This document shows positions 1 through 7,049 of a DNA stretch of 12,938 nt, piece after piece. The notes under the pieces are model-generated. The model did not search any database. It was not told the origin of the DNA and saw only the letters and a list, made by a program, of their open reading frames with translations. A program made the translations under genes and the position numbers. Numbering within the stretch: the first letter of the stretch is position 1; every line of letters starts with the position of its first letter. The stretch comes from JBDTNK01 sp039933775 (GTDB lineage Bacteria > Chloroflexota > Limnocylindria > QHBO01). The DNA is taken from the NCBI GenBank assembly GCA_039933775.1, contig JBDTNK010000057.1, positions 1-12,938 of the forward strand. Direction: 5' to 3'.

Positions 1-1217
1 GCCTCGTGCACCTCGTCCTGCGCCGGCATGTCCTTCAGGTCGCGGCGATAGACGAGGCTCACCTCCGCCGCGCGCTGCCGGATGCTGGTGCGTGTGCAGT
101 CGATGGCGGTGAAGCCGCCGCCGATCACGACGACGCGTGAGCCTTCGAGGCGCGGGATCGAGACGCCGCGCGTGCTGTTATAGAGATTCTCGAGGGCGTT
201 GATCATCCCGTCGCCGTCCTCGCCCGGGATGCCGAGCTCGTTGCTCCTGTAGCAGCCGATGCCGATGTAGACCGCGTCGTAGCCCTGCTCGAGCAGGTCG
301 GCGATGTGGAAGTCGCGCCCGAGGCGCATGTTCGGCTTCAGCTGCGCACCGAGCTCCCAGACGTGGTTCAGCTCGCGGTCCATCCAGCCCTTCGGCAGGC
401 GGTACTGCGGGATGCCGTAGCGCAGCATGCCGCCCTGCTCGGGCTCCGCCTCAAAGACATCGCACTGGTGGCCGCGCAGCGCCAGGTAGTAGGCGGCGCT
501 CATCCCGGCCGGGCCCGCACCGATGACCGCCACGCGACGTCCGCTGGCGGGCTCCTTCGGCCACGGGATCGGTGCCGGAGCGTCGACCTCCAGCACGCGA
601 TCGGCGCAGTAGCGATGGCTGTCGCGAATGGCGATGGGGGTGTCGACCTCTTCGCGGCGGCAGTGGGTCTCGCACGGCGCGGGACAGACGCGGCCCAGGA
701 TGGCGGGGAAGGGCAGCGAGCGCTTCAGGATGCGCGTCGCCTCTTCCCAGTTGCCAAGCGTGTTCTGCTTCAGATAGCCGGGGATGTCGACGCGGGTGGG
801 GCACTTGAACTGGCAGGGTGGCAGGCAGTACGCGTCGTGGTCGCTGAAGATGAGCTCCAGCACCATGCGGCGGTTCTCGATGACCCGGTCCGAATGCGTG
901 CTGATGACCATGCCTTCGGTGATCGTGGTCCCGCAGCTGATCGGTGTTCCCTCGACGCCCTCGACCTCGACGGCGCAGATGCGGCACGCGCCGAACGGCG
1001 CGAGCTTGGGCTCGTAGCAGAGCGTCGGGACCTCGATCCCCAGGACGCGGCAGGCCTGAAGGATCGTCTGTCCGTCTTCCGCCTCGACCTGCTCACCGTT
1101 CATCGTGACGCTGATCTTTCGGGTGCCGGGCACCATCGGCCATTGCGGCGTGTAGTCGACGATCTCGCCGTTGCCGTTGGAGGAGCCCGTGTTGCCGTTG
1201 GTGCTACCGAAGGTCAT
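1..1217 (-). CDS. NuoG-like [2Fe-2S] domain fused to GltD-type FAD/NAD(P)H oxidoreductase (3' end outside window)
   Basis: The first 405 residues are visible and the stop lies beyond position 1. Residues 35-100 form a NuoG-type [2Fe-2S] domain with C67, C78, C81 and C95 (C-x10-C-x2-C-x13-C, the N1b pattern). Next is a His-Cys segment, H127-x3-C131-x3-C135-x3-C139-P, then C178-x3-C182-x3-C186, as in the Fe-S domain of glutamate-synthase small subunits. From about 228 it is GltD-like: FAD motif GAGPAG at 233-238, NAD(P)H motif GGGFTA at 366-371 followed by CTRTSIR, and a YRRD segment at 390-393 typical of this family. It occupies the nuoG place, 8 nt after nuoF; an AGGA ribosome site overlaps the nuoF stop and sets the ATG start. 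By family it should move electrons between NAD(P)H and Fe-S clusters. The usual NuoG C-terminal molybdopterin-type domain is absent from the visible part. The architecture is known in other flavoproteins; its role as a complex I subunit is inferred. Confidence 0.88.
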   Translation of the reverse strand, partial: MTFGSTNGNTGSSNGNGEIVDYTPQWPMVPGTRKISVTMNGEQVEAEDGQTILQACRVLGIEVPTLCYEPKLAPFGACRICAVEVEGVEGTPISCGTTITEGMVISTHSDRVIENRRMVLELIFSDHDAYCLPPCQFKCPTRVDIPGYLKQNTLGNWEEATRILKRSLPFPAILGRVCPAPCETHCRREEVDTPIAIRDSHRYCADRVLEVDAPAPIPWPKEPASGRRVAVIGAGPAGMSAAYYLALRGHQCDVFEAEPEQGGMLRYGIPQYRLPKGWMDRELNHVWELGAQLKPNMRLGRDFHIADLLEQGYDAVYIGIGCYRSNELGIPGEDGDGMINALENLYNSTRGVSIPRLEGSRVVVIGGGFTAIDCTRTSIRQRAAEVSLVYRRDLKDMPAQDEVHE

Positions 1218-1225
1218 GGTTCGTC

Positions 1226-2596
1226 CTATCGTACCGATTCGGGATCGAGGCCGAGCAGCGGTCCGGCCAGGGGATGGAGCTTGGTATCGGTCTGGCATGA
1301 GCCCGCCAGGCATTCGCCGCGTTCGGCGTGGGCCCGATACTCGTCGGGGAACAGGTCGAGCGTGGTCAGCATCGGTCGAGATGCGATCGCCTCGAGCCTG
1401 CACAGCGCCGTGTCGGCGACCTTGCGTGACAGCTCACGCAGCAGGATGACGTCGTTGGGTCGCGGCGTGGCGGCCAGGATCCGGTCGAGCGCCTCGACCA
1501 GTCGCCGCGTGCCGATCCGGCACGGGACCGCCTTGCCGCACGCCTCGCGCGCCGAGAAGTCCAGGAAGAAGCGCGCCGTGTCGACCATGCAATCGTCCGA
1601 GTTGGTGACGAGCACCGAACCCGAACCGATGAGCGCCCCGGCCGCCTCCAGCGGCGCGTAGTCATAGGCCATGTCGAAGCCGGCGGCCTCCACCGCACCG
1701 GCTCCCGGACCGCCGACGAAGAGTGCCTTCGTCGTGCCGTGACCGCCGCCCGCGAGGGTCAGGATCTCCAGCAGCGTGGTCCCCAGCGGCACCTCGAGCA
1801 GCCCCGGTTCGACCGCCCGGCCCAGGACGGTGACAAGCTTGGTGCCCTTCGACGCATCGGTCCCGAGCGACGCGAAGGCCTCCGCTGAATGCTGCAGGAT
1901 CCAGGTCGCATGGGCCAGCGTCTCGCCGTTCTGGACGACGGTCGGGACGCCGAAGAGGCCCTTCGTGCTCGGGTAGGGTGGACGAATGAGCGGCATGCCG
2001 CGATCACCGGCCAAGGCGCTGATGAGGGCGGTCTCCTCCCCGGCGACATAGGCCCCGGAGCCCTCCCACACCGAGAGCACGACGCTGACATCGGTGCCGA
2101 AGACCAGGTAGCCCGCCAGGTGCTCCGCGGTGGCCTCCTCGATCGCGGTCCGCAGCCGCTCGATGGCGAGCGTCCAGTCGCGTCGCACGGCGATGATGCC
2201 CTCGCTGGCGCCGGCTGCGAACGCCGCGATCAGCAGCCCCTCGACGACGAGGTGCGGACTGCCCTCGGCCAGCGCGCGATCGCCCAGCGCTGTGGGATCG
2301 GCGCCCATCAGGTTCGCCACCACGATCTTGCGGTCAGCCTCGGCGGCACGCGCCGCGCGCCACTTGTCGGCGGTGGGGAAGCCCGCGCCACCCCGCCCGC
2401 GCAGGCCGGCCGCCGAGATCTCCTCGATCACGCCCTCCGGTGACAGGTGCTCGATCGCGCGGCGCAGGCCCTCGTAGCCGCCGTGCTCGCGATAGCTCGC
2501 CAGCGAGGCGGGATCGACGCGCCCGAAGTCGGCGAGCAGGCGGCGCTCGCCGCCGTCGATGAGGTGGATGAGTGGTGAGACGTTGGCGGTGGCCAT
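1226..2596 (-). CDS. nuoF: NuoF-like NADH-quinone oxidoreductase subunit F with degenerate cofactor sites
   Basis: This 456-residue protein aligns along the whole length of NuoF, the subunit that normally oxidises NADH with FMN and passes electrons to [4Fe-4S] cluster N3. The FMN glycine loop GLRGRGGAGFPT (64-75) and GEETA (186-190) are kept. The normally near-invariant NADExEPG loop reads NLMGADPT at 95-102, replacing the acidic D and E residues. The usual NN before VETLA is QN (222-223). The N3 motif, normally C-x2-C-x2-C plus a distant C, reads C353-G-K-A356-V-P-C359 with C399, so the second ligand is alanine; GCG is read directly in the codon. The C-terminal cysteine pair (C429, C434) is present. 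It lies 5 nt after the nuoI/E gene. The fold is probably intact, but normal NADH oxidation looks doubtful. It may be a structural remnant or use another donor. Confidence 0.92.
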   Translation of the reverse strand: MATANVSPLIHLIDGGERRLLADFGRVDPASLASYREHGGYEGLRRAIEHLSPEGVIEEISAAGLRGRGGAGFPTADKWRAARAAEADRKIVVANLMGADPTALGDRALAEGSPHLVVEGLLIAAFAAGASEGIIAVRRDWTLAIERLRTAIEEATAEHLAGYLVFGTDVSVVLSVWEGSGAYVAGEETALISALAGDRGMPLIRPPYPSTKGLFGVPTVVQNGETLAHATWILQHSAEAFASLGTDASKGTKLVTVLGRAVEPGLLEVPLGTTLLEILTLAGGGHGTTKALFVGGPGAGAVEAAGFDMAYDYAPLEAAGALIGSGSVLVTNSDDCMVDTARFFLDFSAREACGKAVPCRIGTRRLVEALDRILAATPRPNDVILLRELSRKVADTALCRLEAIASRPMLTTLDLFPDEYRAHAERGECLAGSCQTDTKLHPLAGPLLGLDPESVR

Positions 2597-2601
2597 GCCG
2601 G

Positions 2602-3456
2602 TCAGCTCACCGCCCCGGCCGGCTGCGCGCCGGACCTGTCGGCCGCCGCGCCGCGTCGTCGGTCCTCGATGAGGTGTCGCACGTGCTCCGGGGTCATTGG
2701 CCCATACACCAGCGTGTCGACGCGGACCGCCGGCGCGATGCCGCCGGCGCCGACATCGCTCGCGGTCTCCAGGCTGAAGGTGCCGTCATCGGTCGTTTCG
2801 CCGGCGCGGATGCCGAGCTCCGACTCGAGCGCGGCGAGCAGCTCGCGCCCGCCGCTGAAGCGGCATGCGGCGCAGTCGCAGACCGTCACGAGGTGGCCCT
2901 CAACCGGCAGCAGCCGAAAGCCGCCCAGCCCCGCGGCGCCGAAGACCTGGGCCCAGTGGATCGTCATGCGATCACTGATCAGGCGCAGCGCGCGCTCGGG
3001 GAGGTAGCCGTAGCGCGCCTCGACCGCGCTGAAGATCGCAACCAGCGCCTCGGGACGGGCGTGGTAGCCGTCCACGACGCCGTTCACGAAGTCGGTGTCG
3101 ATCGCCTCATCCCAGCGCGCCGCGTTGCGCATCGGCCGAGCCGGCAGGCCGGCGCGGCGATACGCGTTCGGGTCGCGGCGCTCGTCGTAGATCTCCGGCA
3201 TGCCGTAGCGGATGCGGTTGCCCTCCGAATCGAAGCCGCTCATGTCGATGGCCTCGACCGGGCAGACCTGCGCGCACTGGAAGCAGACCTCGCACTTGTG
3301 TTCGCCGAACGGGTCGTAGATCAGGTCGAGCCGGCCGCGCCAGCGCTCGGCCATCTCGGGTCGCACCTCGGGATACTGGCGCGTGACCTTGGGCGCGAAG
3401 AAGTTGCGCAGCGTCTGCGCCATGCCGATGAAAATGCCGGAGCCGGGGAATGCCAT
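2602..3456 (-). CDS. NuoI-NuoE fusion protein with reduced Fe-S ligand set
   Basis: This 284-residue protein joins two complex I subunits normally encoded apart. Residues 10-100 match NuoI: an N-terminal NFFAPKVTRQYPE stretch, then RWRGR, then one ferredoxin motif C55-x2-C58-x2-C61-x3-C65-P. The second CxxCxxCxxxCP motif of NuoI is absent; the chain goes straight into a linker. Residues 115-267 match NuoE, with the helical start ARPEALVAIFSAVEARYGYLP, the thioredoxin-like core and C193-x4-C198. The second N1a cysteine pair (usually ECLGACxxAP) is replaced: D234 and G238 stand at the cysteine positions in SDVGAGGIAP. It starts 16 nt after nuoH; an AGGGAG overlapping the nuoH stop is 12 nt from the ATG, rather far. 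It would sit at the base of the peripheral arm linking F/G to the quinone module. Family identity of both halves is confident; cluster content is inference. Confidence 0.88.
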   Translation of the reverse strand: MAFPGSGIFIGMAQTLRNFFAPKVTRQYPEVRPEMAERWRGRLDLIYDPFGEHKCEVCFQCAQVCPVEAIDMSGFDSEGNRIRYGMPEIYDERRDPNAYRRAGLPARPMRNAARWDEAIDTDFVNGVVDGYHARPEALVAIFSAVEARYGYLPERALRLISDRMTIHWAQVFGAAGLGGFRLLPVEGHLVTVCDCAACRFSGGRELLAALESELGIRAGETTDDGTFSLETASDVGAGGIAPAVRVDTLVYGPMTPEHVRHLIEDRRRGAAADRSGAQPAGAVS

Positions 3457-3472
3457 CGCTGCTGCGCGCTCC

Positions 3473-4483
3473 CTAGAGGTTGAAAACGACGACGACGATC
3501 GCCGTTACGAACAGGTTGACGAGCGCCAGCGGCAGCAGGACCTTCCAGGCCATGCCCATCAGCTGGTCGACGCGGACGCGCGGCAGGGTGGCACGCATCC
3601 AGACCGCGAGGAAGACGAAGATGTACGTCTTGAGGAAGAACCAGAATGCGCCGTAGACGGTGCCGACGAAGCCGTCGAGCTGGGCCGGGAACGGCCATGG
3701 CGCCAGCCAGCCACCGAAGAAGAGGCTGGTCATGATCGCGCTCATGATGAAGAGCGCGACGTACTCGGCGAAGAAGAAGAAGCCGAAGCGCATGCCCGAG
3801 TACTCGGTGTACGGCCCAGCCACGATCTCGGAGTCGGCCTCGACCATGTCGAACGGTGTGCGGTTGATCTCCGCCCAGCCGGCGATGAAGAAGATCGGGA
3901 AGCCGACCCACTGCCACAGCACCAGCCAGCCGTGCTCGTGCTGCCAGGCGATCACGTCGCCGAAGCTGAGCGAGCCGACCAGGATCACGGCGCCCACCAC
4001 CGACAGCGTCAGCGGGATCTCGTAGCTCACCATCTGCGCCGCGCTGCGCAGCCCACCCAGCAGCGAGTACTTGTTGTAGCTGGCCCAGCCGGCGACGAGC
4101 AGCCCGACCACCGAAAGCCCGAGCACCGCGAAGAAGTAGATGACACCGATGCTGAACTCGGCGGCGATGGCGCCGGGCGCGAACGGGATGACCAGCATGC
4201 TCATGGCGGCCGCCATGTACACCATCCACGGCGCCATGGTGAACGTGGCGCGATCGGCGTGATCGGGGACGTGATCCTCCTTGGCGAGCACTTTGAAGCC
4301 GTGGATCGTGCTCTGGAACATGCCCCACGGTCCCACGCGGTTCGGCCCGATGCGCAGGTTCATGCTGGCGATGATCTTCAGCTCCATCTGGATCACGATG
4401 AAGGCGGTCGGAATGGTGAGCAGCAGCAGCAGCGTGGTCGACAGCAGGAAGCGACCGATGCCGAGGACGAGATCCCAGTCCAT
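3473..4483 (-). CDS. nuoH: NADH-quinone oxidoreductase subunit H (NuoH)
   Basis: NuoH is the membrane subunit that, with NuoB and NuoD, forms the quinone chamber and links it to the proton-pumping arm. The 336 residues are a normal length and mostly hydrophobic, with about eight membrane segments. Clear family blocks are RIGPNRVGPWG followed by FKVLAKED, then GGLRSAAQMVSYEIP, AEINRTPFD and VAGPYTEYSGM. The canonical FDxPEAE reads FDMVEAD, a small departure that keeps the acidic residues. The start directly abuts the nuoD stop (TAGATG) with no strong ribosome site, so translation is probably coupled to nuoD. Its intact quinone-site loops contrast with the degraded NADH module downstream in the same operon. 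Confidence 0.96.
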   Translation of the reverse strand: MDWDLVLGIGRFLLSTTLLLLLTIPTAFIVIQMELKIIASMNLRIGPNRVGPWGMFQSTIHGFKVLAKEDHVPDHADRATFTMAPWMVYMAAAMSMLVIPFAPGAIAAEFSIGVIYFFAVLGLSVVGLLVAGWASYNKYSLLGGLRSAAQMVSYEIPLTLSVVGAVILVGSLSFGDVIAWQHEHGWLVLWQWVGFPIFFIAGWAEINRTPFDMVEADSEIVAGPYTEYSGMRFGFFFFAEYVALFIMSAIMTSLFFGGWLAPWPFPAQLDGFVGTVYGAFWFFLKTYIFVFLAVWMRATLPRVRVDQLMGMAWKVLLPLALVNLFVTAIVVVVFNL

Positions 4484-5767
4484 CTACTTGTCGACCCCGC
4501 CCATGACCGGGTCGAGGCTGGCCATGATGGCCATGGTGTCGGCGAGCAGGCGCCCCGGCATGAGCACCGGCATGGCCTGCAGCGTGATGAGGCTGGGGTC
4601 CCGCATCCGGAACCGATACGGGTTTGGGCCGCCATCGCTGATGGCGTAGACGCTGTAGAGGCCGCGCGGTGACTCGACCGCCGCGTACGCGCGCCCGGGG
4701 CGGGGGCGGATGATGCCGGGCACCTGCGCCTGTACCGGTCCGTGCGGCATCTGCTCCATGATCTGGTCGATGAGATGGATGCTCTGCTTGATCTCCTGCA
4801 CACGCTGGATGTAGCGCGCGTACGAGTCGCCGCCCTCCTGGGTGATGACGTCGAACTCCAGCTCGTCGTAGATCGAGTACGGGTGTGACTTGCGCACGTC
4901 GAAGGGCACGCCAGACGCGCGCAGGTTCGGGCCGGTGACGCCGAGATCGATCGCCTGCTGCCCGGTCAGGACTCCCATGCCCTTGGTGCGCCCGGTGAAG
5001 ATCTCGTTGGTGGTGAGCAGGTTCTCGTTCATCTCGACGTTCTTGAGCACGTTGCTGCGCCATGTGCCCAGCCGGCTCAGGAACTCGTCGCTGACGTCCC
5101 AGTTCACCCCGCCGACCCTGAAGAAGTTGAACAGCATGCGCTGGCCCGATATCGATGCCAGCATCTCGACGATCTCATCCCGGTTGATGAAGCTGTACAG
5201 GATGGGCGTGATGCCGCCCATGTCGAGGGCCAGGAACCCCATCATCAGCCCGTGGCTGAAGACGCGGTTCAGCTCCACCACCAGCGCGCGGATGTATTCG
5301 GCCCGCTTCGGGGCCCGGATGCCGTACAGCTTCTCGAAGGCGATCGCCGGCGCGTGCTCGTTGTGCATCGTCGACAGGTAGTCCATGGGGTCGACGTAGG
5401 TCAGCACGGTGGTGTAGGTCGCGTTTTCGCACAGCTTCTCGATGCCCCGATGCAGGTACCCCAGCACCGGATCGATGTCGGTCACGATCTCGCCGCGCAG
5501 CTTCGCGATGAGGCGCATTACGCCGTGTGTGCTGGGATGCTGCGGCCCGAGGTTGACGAGCATCTCGCCCTCCTCGAGGCTGAACAGCTCGCGCTCGCGC
5601 TCCGTCTGTGGCGGCCGATCCGGCAGTCCGACCTGCTCGAAGCCGGCGTATTCACCGATCTGCGCCGGCGCCGGCCGCAGCCCGGCGATCGCCGCCAGCC
5701 GCTCCTCCTCGGCCCGATCGAGCTCGATCGGATCGGGGATGCGGACCTCCGGATCGATGGCGGTCAT
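4484..5767 (-). CDS. nuoD: NADH-quinone oxidoreductase subunit D (NuoD)
   Basis: NuoD is the 49-kDa-type subunit that carries the quinone head-group site next to cluster N2. Of 427 residues, the first ~65 are an acidic, low-conservation extension. The family core begins at LGPQHPSTHG (73-82), with H77 and H81, then GYLHRGIEKL (103-112), and Y124 in YVDPMDYLS, matching the tyrosine that hydrogen-bonds quinone in characterised enzymes. The usual R of the YxDRxDY block is proline here (P127). The C-terminus, SLDPVMGGVDK, is the typical buried tail near the quinone site. It overlaps nuoC by the 4-nt ATGA arrangement and abuts nuoH. The key quinone-site residues are present, so this subunit looks functional. 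Confidence 0.96.
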   Translation of the reverse strand: MTAIDPEVRIPDPIELDRAEEERLAAIAGLRPAPAQIGEYAGFEQVGLPDRPPQTERERELFSLEEGEMLVNLGPQHPSTHGVMRLIAKLRGEIVTDIDPVLGYLHRGIEKLCENATYTTVLTYVDPMDYLSTMHNEHAPAIAFEKLYGIRAPKRAEYIRALVVELNRVFSHGLMMGFLALDMGGITPILYSFINRDEIVEMLASISGQRMLFNFFRVGGVNWDVSDEFLSRLGTWRSNVLKNVEMNENLLTTNEIFTGRTKGMGVLTGQQAIDLGVTGPNLRASGVPFDVRKSHPYSIYDELEFDVITQEGGDSYARYIQRVQEIKQSIHLIDQIMEQMPHGPVQAQVPGIIRPRPGRAYAAVESPRGLYSVYAISDGGPNPYRFRMRDPSLITLQAMPVLMPGRLLADTMAIMASLDPVMGGVDK

Positions 5768-6399
5768 CGCGGCTTGCTCTTGTCGGCATCGGTCGTGCCG
5801 GCCTCGACGCCCGACGTGGTGGGCGCGGGCTGCGGCGTGTCGAGCCTGGGGGCGAAGGTCTCGGTGAACTGCGTCAGGTTCCAGGTCTCGGGCCGCTCGA
5901 GTGGCCTCACTCCGGCCGCCGAGGAGTCCGCGGCGTCATCGGGCAGGACGAAGTCGCGGCGCTGCGGGAAGCTCTTGTAGTCGGGGCTCATGAAGATCCG
6001 CCGCAGGTCGCGGTTGCCCTCGAACAGGATGCCCATCATGTCGTACATCTCGCGCTCGTGGTACATGGCACCTTCCCACACCCCGGTGATGGTCGGGATG
6101 CGCGGATTGGCGCGCTCGACGCGGCAACGGATGCGCAGCCACGCCGGGTGGCGGTCGCTCCACAGGTGATAGACCACCTCGAACCAGGGCGACGGGTAGT
6201 AGTCGACGGCGGCGGCATCGGCCAGCATCCAGAACGAGAAGTCCGGATCCTCGCGCAGCGTGCGCAGCGTCTCCACGATCCGCTCGCGGGGCACCTGGAT
6301 CTCGACCGTGTCCTCATCGGTCCACAGCTCGGAGATGTCGGCGGGGAAGCGCTCGGTCAGCAGACGGACGAGCGTCCCGGCCTGGACCGGGGCGTTCAG
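5764..6399 (-). CDS. nuoC: NADH-quinone oxidoreductase subunit C (NuoC), probable CTG start
   Basis: NuoC is the 30-kDa-type subunit of the peripheral arm that packs against NuoD. The family signature is complete: FEVVYHLWS (73-81), VWEGAMYHEREMYDMMG (108-123 region) and DLRRIFM (131-137). The last 60 residues are a polar, proline-rich extension without family match. No ATG or GTG sits at a sensible place. The best start is a CTG overlapping the nuoB stop (CTGA), preceded by GGAAGGAG with a 7-nt gap, giving 211 residues with the correct N-terminus. A GTG at 6456 lacks a ribosome site; the next in-frame GTG would remove about 35 conserved-region residues. Its end overlaps nuoD by ATGA. The start assignment is inference; the gene identity is certain. 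Confidence 0.92.
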   Translation of the reverse strand: MNAPVQAGTLVRLLTERFPADISELWTDEDTVEIQVPRERIVETLRTLREDPDFSFWMLADAAAVDYYPSPWFEVVYHLWSDRHPAWLRIRCRVERANPRIPTITGVWEGAMYHEREMYDMMGILFEGNRDLRRIFMSPDYKSFPQRRDFVLPDDAADSSAAGVRPLERPETWNLTQFTETFAPRLDTPQPAPTTSGVEAGTTDADKSKPR

Positions 6400-7049
6400 C
6401 GCACGTCTCCTTCCCAGTGTTGGCGCTGAACACCGCGATCGACGTACTCGTCCCACTGGCCGCGGCGCTGCCGCACGAGCTCCTGGAGCTTCATCATGCC
6501 GTAGATCAGCCCCTCGGGGCGGGGCGGGCAGCCCGGCACGTAGACGTCGACCGGCATGACCCGATCCACGCCCTGCACCACGCTGTACGACCGCTTGAAG
6601 CGGCCGCCGGAGGTGGTGCACGTGCCCATCGCCACGCACCACTTCGGCTCGGGCATCTGCTCCCACAGGCGGACCAGCGGGCCCGCCATCTTCGTCGTCA
6701 GCGTGCCGGCCACGATCAGCACGTCGGCCTGCCGCGGGGAGGCGCGGAACGGGAACATCCCGAACCGATCGATGTCGTTCACGCTCGTCGCGGTGCTCAT
6801 CATCTCGATCGCGCAGCAGGAGAGGCCGGAGAGCAGCGGCCACAGCGAGTTGGCGCGAATGAGGTCGAGCACGTAGTCGGCGCGGGTCGGGATGACCTCG
6901 AGCAGGCCGTGGAATCCGCCGCGCGGATGCTCCCCCATGCCGAACTCACGGAGCGCGCTGTCGTTCGCGGCGGCATCGGGGATGACGATCGGTCCGGCGC
7001 TGGCACCGGGGTGGTCGTTGGGCGAGGTCGGGGGATTGGTCATTGCCAT
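6396..7049 (-). CDS. nuoB: NADH-quinone oxidoreductase subunit B (NuoB)
   Basis: NuoB holds [4Fe-4S] cluster N2, the last centre before quinone. All four ligands are visible: C78-C79 in LSCCAIEMM, C144 in MGTCTTSGG, and C174 in VPGCPPRP. Other conserved blocks are RFGMFPFRASPRQADVLIVAGT and VDRVMPVDVYVPG. The chosen ATG gives 217 residues and has GGGAG 7 nt upstream; an ATG six bases further in overlaps the nuoA stop as ATGA, and a GTG at 7070 is also in frame but has no ribosome site. The first ~60 residues are a variable extension. Its stop overlaps the probable CTG start of nuoC. Nothing suggests loss of function, in contrast to the F, E and I subunits encoded downstream. Confidence 0.96.
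   Translation of the reverse strand: MAMTNPPTSPNDHPGASAGPIVIPDAAANDSALREFGMGEHPRGGFHGLLEVIPTRADYVLDLIRANSLWPLLSGLSCCAIEMMSTATSVNDIDRFGMFPFRASPRQADVLIVAGTLTTKMAGPLVRLWEQMPEPKWCVAMGTCTTSGGRFKRSYSVVQGVDRVMPVDVYVPGCPPRPEGLIYGMMKLQELVRQRRGQWDEYVDRGVQRQHWEGDVR

Noticed and set aside
306..1661. Plus-strand open frame of 451 codons opposite the nuoG-like and nuoF genes
   Set aside because: It lies antisense to two clearly conserved genes, has no family motif, and long antisense frames are expected at this GC content.
3383..4672. Plus-strand open frame of 429 codons rich in D, E, H and R
   Set aside because: Antisense to nuoH and nuoD; composition reflects the complement of membrane-protein codons, with no recognisable domain.
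3321..5063. Minus-strand open frame of 580 codons across nuoD, nuoH and the fusion gene
   Set aside because: It is out of frame with three strongly conserved genes, is rich in R, H, A and G, and shows no domain; a GC-driven shadow.
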